From Rhodoferax sp. PAMC 29310 (GTDB taxonomy: Bacteria > Pseudomonadota > Gammaproteobacteria > Burkholderiales > Burkholderiaceae_C), in NCBI RefSeq assembly GCF_017948265.1, contig NZ_CP072852.1:3348001-3412000 (forward strand): a stretch of 64,000 nt of DNA, written 5' to 3'. The position numbers and the translations under genes were made by a program. Each line of letters begins with the position of its first letter. The first letter of the stretch is position 1. The notes below the pieces were generated by a model. It searched no databases and was not told the DNA's origin. It worked only from the letters and a program-made list of their open reading frames with translations. Positions 15,197 to 24,921 of this stretch are shown in pieces.

Positions 15197-17170
15197 TCAA
15201 ACCGGGCTGGCGCCCAGTGTTTCCCAGCGCTCCAGCGCGGCCATCAGTTCGTCGTCAATCTGGGCGCTGCGGGTGGCCAGCTTCATGGCGCGGGCGTTGT
15301 CCACGGCATACAAGCTGCCATCGGCCAAGGCCTCGCTGATTTCCTTTTGCTCGGATTCCAGCGCGCTGATCGTCTCCGGCAGCACCTCCAGTTCACGTTG
15401 CTCTTTGAAGCTGAGCTTGCGTGCTTTGCCGGCCGGGGCGGCTGCCACTGGGGCCTGCGGCACAGCAGACTGGGTTGGCGTTTGCTGCTGTTTTGATAGC
15501 TGCTCCCGCTCGTAGTTAAAGGCCTGAGAGCCTTTTTGACCCTTGCTTTCCGCAATTTCGCGTGCACGCTTGGTCTGCAGCAGCCAGTCTTCGACGCCGC
15601 CCTCAAACTCACGCCAGCGGGCGTCGCCCTCCCAGGCAATGGTGCTGGTGACCACGTTGTCCAGGAAGGTTCGGTCGTGGCTGACCAAAAACACGGTGCC
15701 TTCGTAGTTCTGCAGCAGCTCTTCCAGCAGCTCTAGGGTGTCGATGTCCAGGTCATTGGTTGGCTCGTCCAGCACCAGCACATTGGCAGGGCGAGCAAAC
15801 AGGCGCGCCAGCAGCAGCCGGTTGCGTTCGCCCCCGCTCAAGGAGCGGACAGGCGAGCGGGCTCGCGCTGGCGAGAACAGAAAGTCGCCCAGGTAGCTCT
15901 TGACGTGCTGTTTGCGGTTGCCAATCTCGATCCACTCGCTGCCAGGGCTGATGAAATCTTCCAGCGTCGCGTCTAGGTCCAGCGCGTTGCGCATCTGGTC
16001 AAAGTAGGCGACCTGAATGTTGGCGCCTTGGCGCACCGTGCCCCAGGCGCTTTCGCCAGGGCCGGGTTGAGGGGCGTCGGCGGGCGCCGCATCTGGAGCG
16101 AGTTGGCCCAGGATCAGCTTTAGCAAGGTTGTTTTTCCGGCGCCGTTGGGGCCCAATAGACCAATTTTGTCGCCGCGCAACACCACGCTGGAGAAGTCCC
16201 GCACGATGGCGCGCTCGCCAAAGGTTTTGGACACATGGGTCAACTCAGCCACCAGCTTGCCGCTGACCGCGCCACTGGCCACGTCCAGCTTGACGCTGCC
16301 CACGGCTTCACGGCGGGCTTCGCGCGAGGCACGCAGCACGCCCAGCTGGTTGATGCGCCCTTGGGCCTTGGTCCGGCGGGCTTCTACCCCTTTGCGAATC
16401 CAGATCTCTTCCTGCGCCAACAGTTTGTCAGCGCGGGCGTTGATCACGGCTTCCTGCGCGGCTTGTTCTGCTTTTTGCACCAGATAGGCGGCAAAATTAC
16501 CGGGGTAGGACAGCAGCTTGCCCCGGTCCAGCTCAACGATGCGGGTCGCCACGTTGTCCAGGAAGGAGCGATCATGGGTGATGGTGATGATGCTGCCCTT
16601 GAAATCGACCAGCAGGCCCTCCAGCCATTCGATCGAGTCCAGGTCCAGGTGGTTGGTCGGCTCGTCCAGCAAAAGAACCTCAGGCTGGGTCACCAGCGCC
16701 TGCGCCAACGCGACGCGTTTTTTGGTGCCGCCCGACAGGGTGCTGACGATGGCCTCTGGGTCCAGATGCAGGCGCTGCAGAGTCTCGTTGACCCGCTGCT
16801 CCCAGTTCCAGCCGTCCAGCGCCTCGATTTCGCCTTGCATGGCATCCAGATCACCATGACCCAGGCAATACTCTTCAATCAGGTCGATCACCCTTGATAG
16901 GCCTTCGCGAACAGCTATGAAAACAGTAGCGTTAGCGTCGAGTTGGGGTTCTTGCGCGACGTAGGCAATGCGGATGCCGCCTTGCACCTGCACGGTGCCG
17001 TCGTCCGGTTTTTCAAGCCCGCCCAGTATTTTGAGCATAGAGGACTTGCCCGCGCCATTGCGGCCAATCAGCCCCACGCGCTCCTGGGTTTCAAGGGAAA
17101 AACCAGCGTGGTCAAGCAGGGCAACGTGCCCAAATGCCAGCTGGGCGTCAAGTAAAGTGATAAGTGCCAT
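15197..17170 (-). CDS. uup: ABC-F ATPase Uup
   Basis: A 657-residue soluble ABC-F protein with two nucleotide-binding domains. The first has Walker A GRNGAGKS (about 36-43), signature TLSGGTKKR and Walker B VLLLDEPTNHLD; the second has GPNGAGKT, SLSGGERNR and VLVLDEPTNDLD. They are joined by the ABC-F linker, and the C-terminal 90 residues are a charged coiled coil (LSFKEQRELEVLPETISALE) typical of Uup. Uup acts on ribosomes and branched DNA and limits transposon excision in E. coli. The gene converges on the phosphoesterase gene with 14 bases between. Confidence 0.93.
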   Translation of the reverse strand: MALITLLDAQLAFGHVALLDHAGFSLETQERVGLIGRNGAGKSSMLKILGGLEKPDDGTVQVQGGIRIAYVAQEPQLDANATVFIAVREGLSRVIDLIEEYCLGHGDLDAMQGEIEALDGWNWEQRVNETLQRLHLDPEAIVSTLSGGTKKRVALAQALVTQPEVLLLDEPTNHLDLDSIEWLEGLLVDFKGSIITITHDRSFLDNVATRIVELDRGKLLSYPGNFAAYLVQKAEQAAQEAVINARADKLLAQEEIWIRKGVEARRTKAQGRINQLGVLRASREARREAVGSVKLDVASGAVSGKLVAELTHVSKTFGERAIVRDFSSVVLRGDKIGLLGPNGAGKTTLLKLILGQLAPDAAPADAPQPGPGESAWGTVRQGANIQVAYFDQMRNALDLDATLEDFISPGSEWIEIGNRKQHVKSYLGDFLFSPARARSPVRSLSGGERNRLLLARLFARPANVLVLDEPTNDLDIDTLELLEELLQNYEGTVFLVSHDRTFLDNVVTSTIAWEGDARWREFEGGVEDWLLQTKRAREIAESKGQKGSQAFNYEREQLSKQQQTPTQSAVPQAPVAAAPAGKARKLSFKEQRELEVLPETISALESEQKEISEALADGSLYAVDNARAMKLATRSAQIDDELMAALERWETLGASPV

Positions 17171-17214
17171 GTGGCGCGCATTATCCCTTGCCTTGGCCGA
17201 GACAAGGTGACCGC

Positions 17215-18559
17215 CTATTCCGGAAAGAGTTCCGGGTTGGCCTTGACGACGGCCTTCAGATGCTCAAAAACCTGTCCATCAATGGCAGTCCCCACGGTCT
17301 CGGCCATGATTAAGAGCGTTTTTTCGACCGGAATGGCGCCGCGGTAAGGACGCACCGCCGTGATGGCGTCAAAAATATCGGCCATCGTGATGATCCGGGT
17401 TTCCAGCGCAATTTCCGCGTCTTTGAGTCCCAGTGAATAACCCTTGCCATCGAGCCGTTCATGGTGGGCCGATGACACACGGGCCAATTCTTCAAAGATG
17501 TTGATTTGCCCGAGAATCGTTTGGGTGTAGGAGGCATGCCGCCTGACAGCGGCCCATTCGGCGTCATCAAGCTTGCCCGGTTTGTCCAGAATCGTGTTGC
17601 TCACCCCGAGTTTGCCCATGTCGTGCAAGAGCGCGCCGCGTTTGAGCCAGCGTCGACGCGACTCGGGTAGGCCAAGCGACTCGCCCAGCAGCGCGGTGTA
17701 CAGCCCCACCCGGGCACTGTGGCCGGCGGTGTAAGGGCTTTTGGCGTCCACCACCTTCCCAAACGCTTCGGCGATGTCGTCCAGGTAGTCCTCGTCCAGC
17801 TCGGATTCCTGATCGCCCGGCTCCATGGCAAACACCCTGGACTCCACCTCGGGTGAGTTCAGCATGGTCCAGAACGCCTTGTCCTCAGCCACGGCCAGGA
17901 GGGTGTCCACCAGATTCGGGTCAAACCACTTGCCGCTGCGCTGACGAACCTCACGCAACGCGGCGTCTCGGCCATCGGAGCCGTTGATGAGGTCGATGAC
18001 CTGGGACATCAGCGCAATGCGAGCGTAGACGGGGATCGCGTCGCCTTGCAAGGCCATGGGGCGACCCTGGCCGTTCCAGTGCTCGTCCAATGAGTGAATG
18101 CCTTGGGCGACGCCTTCTGAGAATCGCAACTGGCGGGCGATGTCGGCGCCACGGGTGCAGCGGGTTTGAATCAACTCTTGGGCGATATCGTCGCCGTTGG
18201 TCAAAATGCCCCCCAGTGCTTTGAGACGGTCTTTCAGCCCTGAGGCTGGCCCGGTGTGGCGCAGTACAAAGCGCAAGACTTGCGGCAGGGTGCCATCGAC
18301 CCACTTGAAGTCACGCTTAAAACTCAGGTCATCGGTTAGATAGAGCTCGCAAATGCGAGAGGCATTGCTGCTGCAGCCCAGATCTTTGAGAAGCAGGGTG
18401 TAGTAAAGCTCTCAGATCGGACTCGGGCAATCGAAGCCGCTGGCCAATGTGCATACCAATCCAGCAGCAGCGCACGCAGTGGCCCACAGGCTGGCCTTCG
18501 GTGATGTCCAGTGCATGACTCAGCGCCCCGATGAGTTCCGACAGTTTGATCGCCTGCAT
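17215..18559 (-). pseudogene. HD-GYP domain protein with frameshift
   Basis: Reading starts at the ATG at 18559 (MQAIKLSELIGALSHALD) and must change frame near 18404-18415: codons after ESDLR give nonsense, while the neighbouring frame continues YYTLLLKDLGCSSNASRICEL and runs to 17215. The joined protein is about 447 residues, with an N-terminal HD-like region and a C-terminal HD-GYP domain (HSARVGLY, LLHDMGKLGV, HHERLDGKGYS). HD-GYP enzymes degrade cyclic di-GMP. The signature reads GYS in place of GYP, so activity was possibly altered already. Either one base is extra or two are missing; a sequencing error cannot be excluded. It lies downstream of the flavin reductase gene. Confidence 0.82.
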
Positions 18560-18608
18560 GAATCCTACCTTTTTATTCGCCTTGGCCTGGTGCGGCCATC
18601 ACTCAAGA

Positions 18609-19127
18609 TCAGAGCGGGTGCTCGGCATAGAACTTGCCACCGTGGTAGAGCAAGGGAGAGGCGCCTTCGCGGCGCGTACAACGCTCGACCTCACCTACAA
18701 AAATGACGTGGTCGCCCTCTTCGTAGCGGCTTCGGTTGAAGCATTCGAAAGAGGCCGCCGCACCGGCCAGGATGGGGGCGCCGCCGGCGCCGTCCTCAAA
18801 CGCGACATCGGCAAAACGGTCCACGTTTTTGCTGGCAAAGCGCAAGGCCAGCGTCTGCTGGTCGGCGCCCAGCACATTGATGGCGTAGTGCGAGCCCGCC
18901 CGAAAGGCCGGCAAAGACGCAGCGGCACGGGACAGGCTCCACAACACCAACGGAGGGTCAAGCGACACCGAGTTGAAAGAGTTGGCGGTGAGTCCGACCA
19001 ATTCGCCCTTTTGGGTGCGTGCCGTGACGATGGTGACGCCGGTGGCGAACATGCCCAGCGCCGTGCGGAACTCGGCGTTGGAGAAACTAGGCGGGTTCGC
19101 CCGCAGGCGTGATTCAGACAAAGACAT
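18609..19127 (-). CDS. Flavin reductase family protein
   Basis: A 172-residue split-barrel flavin reductase (HpaC/DIM6-NTAB type). Diagnostic blocks are FRTALGMFATGVTIVTA at residues 20-36, LTANSFNSVSLDPPLVLWSL at 46-65, and HYAINVLGADQQTLALRFA near 80. Such proteins give reduced FMN or FAD to a partner monooxygenase; none is adjacent. The ATG at 19127 fits the family. It is divergent from the M14 gene at 19202. Confidence 0.9.
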   Translation of the reverse strand: MSLSESRLRANPPSFSNAEFRTALGMFATGVTIVTARTQKGELVGLTANSFNSVSLDPPLVLWSLSRAAASLPAFRAGSHYAINVLGADQQTLALRFASKNVDRFADVAFEDGAGGAPILAGAAASFECFNRSRYEEGDHVIFVGEVERCTRREGASPLLYHGGKFYAEHPL

Positions 19128-19201
19128 GCCGGCAATTTAACCGATATCAAGTGACTCTGAGCCGCGCACTGGCATTGAAGGTGGGGGAATAAAATCGGCC
19201 A

Positions 19202-20053
19202 ATGCGCCTTTTTCTCCTTTCACTGCCTTTAATTGCCAGTGGTCTCTTTTCAAATCCGGCCAGAGCGGCAGGGCCTTGTGCGGACTTTTATGCGCGACTC
19301 CCCAATGTCTCGCGCGCCTTGTGCAACGAGGCTTTGCTGAAACCCAGCCACGCCCGCAGCGTCAAGTGACGGACCTTGTACACCCGGGACGTGCCGGTTG
19401 AAAATGCCCGGCGCCGGGTGCTGGTGGTGGGCGCGATGCACGGTGACGAGTTGTCGTCAGCGTCGGTGGCTTTGCATTGGATCAAACTTTCCCAGGCCGC
19501 ACAGAAACAAAGTCAAACCCACTGGTTGTTTATTCCTGCCTTGAATCCGGACGGGCTGCTGAGCCGGCCGTCCAGCCGCGTCAACGCGAATGGCGTCGAC
19601 CTCAACCGCAACTTCCCAACGCCTGATTGGGAAAAAGAGACGGCTGAATACTGGGACAAGCGCGTTCGCAAGGACCCGCGCCGCTGGCCGGGGAAGACCT
19701 CTCTGAGCGAGCCCGAATCCCAGTACCTGTATGACGAAATCAGGCGCTTTCAGCCGCACCTGATCGTCAGCATCCACGCGCCGTATGGGGTGCTGGATTT
19801 CGATGGCCCGGTTCGGGCGCCCGACCGCCTGGGCCATTTGCACCTGAATCAGGTGGGCATCTTCCCGGGCTCATTGGGTAATTTTGGCGGCGTGCAGAAC
19901 GGCATGCCAGTGGTCACCGTTGAGCTGCCCAATGCGCTGAAGACTCCCACTGACGTTGAAATCAAGCGCATGTGGAGTGACTTGCAAAATTGGATGGAAG
20001 GCACCATTACGCCCACCGTCACGGCGAGAGCGCCCTCGCCCACGGTTCGCTAG
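19202..20053 (+). pseudogene. M14 zinc carboxypeptidase/amidase with in-frame TGA
   Basis: From the ATG at 19202 the frame gives a signal peptide (MRLFLLSLPLIASG) and 55 residues to SHARSVK, then TGA at 19367-19369. The same frame continues RTLYTRDVPVEN to 20053, 283 codons in all. The downstream part is a good M14 domain: zinc motif GAMHGDELSS, substrate motif NPDGLL, RNFPTPDW, and the third ligand SIHAPYG. Homologues read Gly at the TGA position as I recall (GRTLYTRD), so a single G-to-T change would explain it. A TTG at 19376 could restart translation without the export signal. Likely a murein-peptide amidase (MpaA-like) that has been inactivated. Confidence 0.85.
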
Positions 20054-20168
20054 ATCGAGTCCGGAGAGCCATTCAGCCCGCCTTTTCAGGCCCGTTTTGG
20101 CGCAACACTGAGTGAGCCGGTCAGTGCAGGGTCGGGTCGCCGGCATGTCCCCTGCGCGGTTTGCGGCC

Positions 20169-20828
20169 TCATTCCTGGCCGGCGACGGCCTGTTGCATCG
20201 CGGCCAGAAGAGTCTCTGGGTCTTGCGCACCAGATACACCAATGCTGCGGTTGAAAATAAAGAAGGGGACACCGCTGACCCCGAGTTGTCGGGCTTCGGC
20301 ATCAGACTGCGCCACGGCCGCGAGTTGATCGGGGTTGGTGACGAAGGCGCGGGCATCGTCGCCGTTCAGGCCAGCTTCCTCGGCGATTTCGGCCAGCACA
20401 TCCACATCGCCAATGAACCGGTTTTCCACAAAATAGGCTTTTAGCAAGCGCTCCTTGATGTCCCCGCCATCTGCATCACCGGCCTGGGCAAAGGCAATCA
20501 GGGCGTGAGCCGCCAACGTGTTGGGCTGCAACTCGATGCCGTCGATGTTCAGCGGCAGGCCCACACTTAACCCGGCCGCACGAACCCGGTCGTAAACCTC
20601 AGCGGCTGCCTCAGCGCCTCCAAATTTGTTTTCGAGATAGTCCTGCCGGGAAATTCCCTCGCTCGGCAAGTCGGGGTTCAGTTGAAAAGGGTGCCAGCGG
20701 ACGACGATATTGGGCAGATCAGCGGCCTCGGGCAACGCCAGCGCGGCTTCCAGCTTGCGTTTTCCGATGTAGCACCAGGGGCAAACGACGTCAGACACCA
20801 CGTCGATGGTGAGGGTAGGAGAGTTCAT
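20169..20828 (-). CDS. DsbA-family oxidoreductase (FrnE/HCCA isomerase-like)
   Basis: A 219-residue thioredoxin-fold protein without a signal peptide. SDVVCPWCYIGKRKLE near residue 10 holds the CxxC motif (CPWC). Further blocks are RWHPFQLNPDLP near 45 and GVSGVPFFIFN near 185, with the conserved cis-proline. This is the FrnE group of cytoplasmic DsbA-like proteins, linked to polyketide redox steps and oxidative stress. The ATG at 20828 fits the family start. It is divergent from the SulP gene. Confidence 0.9.
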   Translation of the reverse strand: MNSPTLTIDVVSDVVCPWCYIGKRKLEAALALPEAADLPNIVVRWHPFQLNPDLPSEGISRQDYLENKFGGAEAAAEVYDRVRAAGLSVGLPLNIDGIELQPNTLAAHALIAFAQAGDADGGDIKERLLKAYFVENRFIGDVDVLAEIAEEAGLNGDDARAFVTNPDQLAAVAQSDAEARQLGVSGVPFFIFNRSIGVSGAQDPETLLAAMQQAVAGQE

Positions 20829-20939
20829 CCACAAATTGTAGGATGCACCCCCTCTATTCGCTTGACCTGTTAAGGTCAAGGGTTATCCCTCTATTTGCTT
20901 CTTCGCGGCGGTCCGGCTTGGTCGGGGTCGCTTTTTCAT

Positions 20940-22418
20940 ATGATTTACTCTTCTTTTCGCCAAGACTGGCTGTCCAACCTTCGCGGTGATGTGCTGGCCG
21001 GCTTGGTTGTGGCCCTGGCCTTGATTCCCGAGGCGATTGCCTTCTCCATCATCGCGGGCGTGGACCCTAAAATTGGTCTCTACGCCTCGTTCAGCATGGC
21101 GGTGGTGATTGCCTTTGCGGGCGGGCGACCCGGCATGATTTCCGCTGCCACCGGAGCCATGGCGCTGGTGATGGTGACCTTGGTCAAAGACCATGGCCTG
21201 CAATACCTTTTGGCGGCCACGGTTCTGACCGGCCTGCTTCAGATGGTCGCGGGTGCTTTCCGTTTGGGAGTGCTCATGCGATTTGTTTCCCGCTCGGTGA
21301 TCACGGGTTTTGTGAACGCGCTGGCGATATTGATCTTCATGGCGCAATTGCCGGAGCTCACCAATGTGAGCTGGGTGGTGTATGCGATGACGGCGGGCGG
21401 TCTTGCCATCATCTATGGCTTGCCCTATCTCACCAAGGCGGTGCCCTCGCCGCTCGTCACTATTGTTGTTCTGACGGCCATCGCCATGGTGATGAATCTT
21501 GATATTCGCACCGTGGGAGACATGGGTCAGCTGCCCGACAGTCTGCCCATCTTCTTGCTGCCAGATGTGCCGCTCAACCTGGAAACGCTCAAGATCATCT
21601 TCCCGTACTCGGTCACGCTGGCCGTGGTCGGCCTGCTGGAGTCGATGATGACCGCGTCCATTGTGGATGAGTTGACCGACACCACAAGCAACAAGAACCG
21701 CGAATGTGTAGGACAGGGCGTCGCCAACGTGGCCACCGGTTTCATTGGCGGCATGGCGGGCTGCGCCATGATTGGTCAGTCGGTGATCAACGTCAAATCT
21801 GGCGGACGAGGGCGTCTGTCCACACTGGTGGCGGGCCTGTTCCTGTTGATTTTGATCGTTTTTCTCGGACCCTGGGTCAAGCAAATCCCCATGGCCGCGC
21901 TGGTATCCGTGATGATCATGGTCAGCATTGGTACTTTCAGCTGGGACTCGATTCTCAAGCTGCGTGAGCACCCGCCAAGCTCCAGCCTGGTGATGTTGGC
22001 AACGGTGGTCGTGACCGTTTTCACACACGACCTGGCCAAGGGCGTTTTCGTGGGTGTGTTGCTCTCCGGGATTTTCTTTGCCAACAAGGTGGGACGCGTG
22101 CTCCGCATCGATCGTGCCAGCGACGCCGAGGGCCGCGTCCGAACCTACAACGTGATCGGGCAGGTTTTTTTCGCCTCCGCAGACACATTTATCGCGGCGT
22201 TTGATTTCAAGGAAGTGGTGGAGAAAGTTTGCATTGACGTGAGCAAGGCCCATTTCTGGGACATCACGGCCGTCAGCGCACTGGACAAGGTCGTGCTTAA
22301 ATTTAAACGTGAAGGCGCCGAGGTGGAGGTGATTGGTTTGAATGAGGCCAGTGCCACCTTGATGGACCGATTTGCCGTCCATGACAAACCAGGCGCTGTT
22401 GAACAACTCATGCACTGA
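20940..22418 (+). CDS. SulP-family anion transporter with STAS domain
   Basis: A 492-residue inner-membrane transporter. The N-terminal 385 residues are strongly hydrophobic, with the SulP signatures [30 protein letters not shown] and [12 protein letters not shown]-terminal STAS domain follows ([20 protein letters not shown]), as is typical. Substrates in the family are sulfate, bicarbonate and C4-dicarboxylates. The adjacent universal stress protein gene starts 11 bases later; this SulP-USP pairing recalls bicarbonate (BicA-like) or stress-linked transporters. The ATG at 20940 ([10 protein letters not shown]) is preferred to an opening 45 bases upstream. Confidence 0.9.
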   Translation: MIYSSFRQDWLSNLRGDVLAGLVVALALIPEAIAFSIIAGVDPKIGLYASFSMAVVIAFAGGRPGMISAATGAMALVMVTLVKDHGLQYLLAATVLTGLLQMVAGAFRLGVLMRFVSRSVITGFVNALAILIFMAQLPELTNVSWVVYAMTAGGLAIIYGLPYLTKAVPSPLVTIVVLTAIAMVMNLDIRTVGDMGQLPDSLPIFLLPDVPLNLETLKIIFPYSVTLAVVGLLESMMTASIVDELTDTTSNKNRECVGQGVANVATGFIGGMAGCAMIGQSVINVKSGGRGRLSTLVAGLFLLILIVFLGPWVKQIPMAALVSVMIMVSIGTFSWDSILKLREHPPSSSLVMLATVVVTVFTHDLAKGVFVGVLLSGIFFANKVGRVLRIDRASDAEGRVRTYNVIGQVFFASADTFIAAFDFKEVVEKVCIDVSKAHFWDITAVSALDKVVLKFKREGAEVEVIGLNEASATLMDRFAVHDKPGAVEQLMH

Positions 22419-22429
22419 AGGAGAAAAAC

Positions 22430-23287
22430 ATGAACAAGGTTTATGCCTGCATTGACGGATTGGCCAGCACCGCTGCCGTGATCGATTGGGCCGCCTGGTC
22501 GGCGCAGCGGTTGGACACGCCGCTTGAATTTCTCCATGTGCTGGAGCAGCAGCCTGACCGAGCCGCCTTTGGTGACTACAGCGGTGCCATCGGTTTTGGC
22601 GCGCAAGAGTCCCTGCTGCTCGAATTGAGCGAGTTGGATGCCAGGCGCAGCAAGTTGGCTCAAGAGGCGGCAAGGCAGATACTGGCCTCAGCGAGAGACA
22701 GGGCCATGGCCTTGGGCGTGACCCGTTTGGATGGCCGAATGCGCCACGGCGAATTGGTGGACACCCTGCAGGACGTCGAAGCGGATGCACGGCTGTTTGT
22801 CTTGGGCGAGCACTACCATGCCACACAGCCCTCCCTCCTTCACCTGGATCATCATGTAGAGCGGGTCATTCGCTCCGTCAAACGTCCAGTTCTGGTCGCC
22901 ACTCAGGAGCAGTTTGATGCGCCGAAAAGCTTTGTGATCGCCTTCGACGGCAGCCCCACGGCTCGAAAAACAGTTGAAACCGTGGCGGCCAGTCCGTTTT
23001 TGCGCGGCCTTCCCGCCGTGGTCGCCATGGCTGGCACGGACAGCGACGCAGCCCGGAAACATTTGGAATGGGCTCGCCAAACGCTGACAGCCGTCGGCTT
23101 CAGCGTGACGGTGGCACTGGTGCCTGGCGAGCCAGAGCAGGCATTGCCTGAGGTGATAAGGACGAAGGAAGCTGGATTGCTGGTGATGGGTGCCTATGGC
23201 CACTCGCGCATTCGCCAATTGATTGTTGGCAGCACAACCACCACCTTGCTGCGTCTCAGCGAGGTGCCTGTGCTGATTCTCCGGTAG
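22430..23287 (+). CDS. Universal stress protein, tandem UspA domains
   Basis: A 285-residue protein with two Usp domains (about 1-150 and 160-285). The second ends VMGAYGHSRIRQLIVGS, the G-2x-G-9x-G(S/T) ATP-binding signature; the first domain lacks a clear one (VLGEHYHATQPSLLH). AAGGAG precedes the start. It is co-transcribed with the SulP transporter, so it may gate or report on that transporter's state. A strong terminator follows at 23412. Confidence 0.9.
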   Translation: MNKVYACIDGLASTAAVIDWAAWSAQRLDTPLEFLHVLEQQPDRAAFGDYSGAIGFGAQESLLLELSELDARRSKLAQEAARQILASARDRAMALGVTRLDGRMRHGELVDTLQDVEADARLFVLGEHYHATQPSLLHLDHHVERVIRSVKRPVLVATQEQFDAPKSFVIAFDGSPTARKTVETVAASPFLRGLPAVVAMAGTDSDAARKHLEWARQTLTAVGFSVTVALVPGEPEQALPEVIRTKEAGLLVMGAYGHSRIRQLIVGSTTTTLLRLSEVPVLILR

Positions 23288-23411
23288 GACCTACATTGAA
23301 CCAATTCAGATTTTGAGCTCTCTCAGGGTTATCCCCGTCTATTTTATTAATTTGCGCAAATAGAATGCAGCTAGCGGTTCTTGCACAGCAGCAAGAACAG
23401 CCTAGCGAGTT

Positions 23412-23436
23412 GGAGCCCTTCGGGGCTCCTTTTTTT
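23412..23436. terminator. Bidirectional-type intrinsic terminator
   Basis: GGAGCC-cttcgg-GGCTCC followed by seven T. It ends the SulP-USP transcript and lies just before the stop of the convergent ClC gene. A second hairpin, GTTCTTG-8-CAAGAAC, stands just upstream (about 23376-23397). Confidence 0.85.
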
Positions 23437-24799
23437 ATGTCTTCACTTTGGCCGGTGGAAGCCGCAGCAACTGCATACCCGCCAGAGACGGGTACAAGGG
23501 CGCGCTGACGAGGCGTGACACGCCGGAGGCGACCATGGTCGTGGCCATCAGGCTCAGCACCAGCGCATGGCCGTCAATCATCTCCATGACAATGATGAAT
23601 GAGGTGAGTGGTGCCTGGGTGACGGCGGCCAGAAAGCCCGCCATGCCCAGCGCGATCAGGGTTGGCGCATTGGGGTAAGACATCAATTGGGCAATGTCAT
23701 TGCCTAGCGCGCCGCCGATGGCCAGGGAGGGTGCGAAGACCCCGGCAGGCACGCCAGCCCAAGTCGTGATCCAGGTGGCAATGAATTTCAGCAGCACATA
23801 CAGCGACGACGCGTCGCCATTGCCTTCGAGCATGTTGCGAGTGTGGTCGTACCCGCTGCCGTAAGTGTCGCCATGGGTGAGGATACCCAGCACGGCAATG
23901 GCCAGTCCGCAAGCAGCGGCAAAACGCACCGGTGCTTTTTGACGCCACCGGCTGAACCAGTCATTAGATTTTCCGCCCAAGGAAACAATCAGCAATCGAG
24001 AGAACAGGCCGCCCGCCAGGCCACAGCACACGGCCACCAGCAAACCGGGCAGGATCAGGGCCACACTAAGGTTTTGAACGCGGATCACGCCAAAGTAAGT
24101 CGAATTGCCGTAAACCGAGACGGCCATCAAGCCGCCGAGAACAATCGCTGCCAACAACAAGCCATTGCTGCGTTGGCCGGGGCGCCGGGTCAGCTCCTCA
24201 ATGGCAAACATCACGCCACCCAGCGGGGTGTTGAACGCCGCCGCGATACCTGCCGCACCGCCGGCCAGGATCATGCCGTGCTCTGACACGCGGGAACGAT
24301 CGGGCAGCCAGCGGCGCGCATGGTGCATGACGCCTGCGGCAATTTGTGCGGACGGACCCTCGCGTCCCAAAGACAGACCCGCCAGTAGCCCCCATGTGGT
24401 CAGAAACATTTTGGCCAAAGTCAATTTGATCGAGACAAATAACGCCCGGTTTTCTCGATGGACTTCGGGCTCCAGGGCTGCCATCACCTGCGGAATGCCA
24501 GAGCCGGCAGCACCTGGCGCAAACTTCTGCGTGAGCCAGACGATGGCTGCTGTGGAAAATGGAATCCAGATCAGCGGGCCCCACCAGTAGCCCACCCGAA
24601 ACTCGGTGAAATGCTCAAATGCGGTCTCGGTCATCCAGGTGAAGGCCACAACCGTGAGACCGGCTATTGCAGCGAAGGCCAGAACCAGGCCGCGGCCAGT
24701 CCATAAGCGCCAGTCGTACAACTCTTCCTGAATAGCAGAGAAAACGGAGGGGTGGGGCGTGACCGCCGAGTGGCTGGAGAGGTCGTGTTCGTTATGCAA
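23435..24799 (-). CDS. ClC-family chloride channel/antiporter
   Basis: A 454-residue membrane protein. The anion filter motifs are all present: GSGIPQVMAAL, GREGPSAQIAAG (with the gating glutamate that marks H+/Cl- exchangers) and GVFAPSLAIGG. Ten or more hydrophobic segments fit the ClC fold. There is no C-terminal CBS pair. The start is a TTG (24799), since no ATG or GTG lies upstream in frame; the ribosome site is weak. In the family such proteins carry chloride or fluoride; the GREGP motif favours Cl-. It is convergent with the SulP-USP pair. Confidence 0.92.
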   Translation of the reverse strand: MHNEHDLSSHSAVTPHPSVFSAIQEELYDWRLWTGRGLVLAFAAIAGLTVVAFTWMTETAFEHFTEFRVGYWWGPLIWIPFSTAAIVWLTQKFAPGAAGSGIPQVMAALEPEVHRENRALFVSIKLTLAKMFLTTWGLLAGLSLGREGPSAQIAAGVMHHARRWLPDRSRVSEHGMILAGGAAGIAAAFNTPLGGVMFAIEELTRRPGQRSNGLLLAAIVLGGLMAVSVYGNSTYFGVIRVQNLSVALILPGLLVAVCCGLAGGLFSRLLIVSLGGKSNDWFSRWRQKAPVRFAAACGLAIAVLGILTHGDTYGSGYDHTRNMLEGNGDASSLYVLLKFIATWITTWAGVPAGVFAPSLAIGGALGNDIAQLMSYPNAPTLIALGMAGFLAAVTQAPLTSFIIVMEMIDGHALVLSLMATTMVASGVSRLVSAPLYPSLAGMQLLRLPPAKVKT

Positions 24800-24921
24800 G
24801 GCGGTGTCTTCGTGCTTGTGTCAAAAACCGTTCATCCAATATCAATATGATGGGATGCAGTCAGTTGAATGTAATCGCCAAAATCAAATGCTGGAAGCGA
24901 TTTATGAAAAGGGAATCAGTC

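Noticed and set aside
19367..19369. TGA as a selenocysteine codon in the M14 gene
   Set aside because: M14 enzymes do not use selenocysteine there and no SECIS-type hairpin follows; a point change is simpler.
20883..22826. A 647-codon open frame on the minus strand opposite SulP and the stress protein
   Set aside because: It is antisense to two well-supported genes; its His/Arg/Gln-rich composition is that of a shadow frame and it has no recognisable motif.
23376..23400. Possible small RNA or tRNA-like hairpin before the terminator
   Set aside because: Only one stem (GTTCTTG/CAAGAAC) is visible and no cloverleaf can be drawn.
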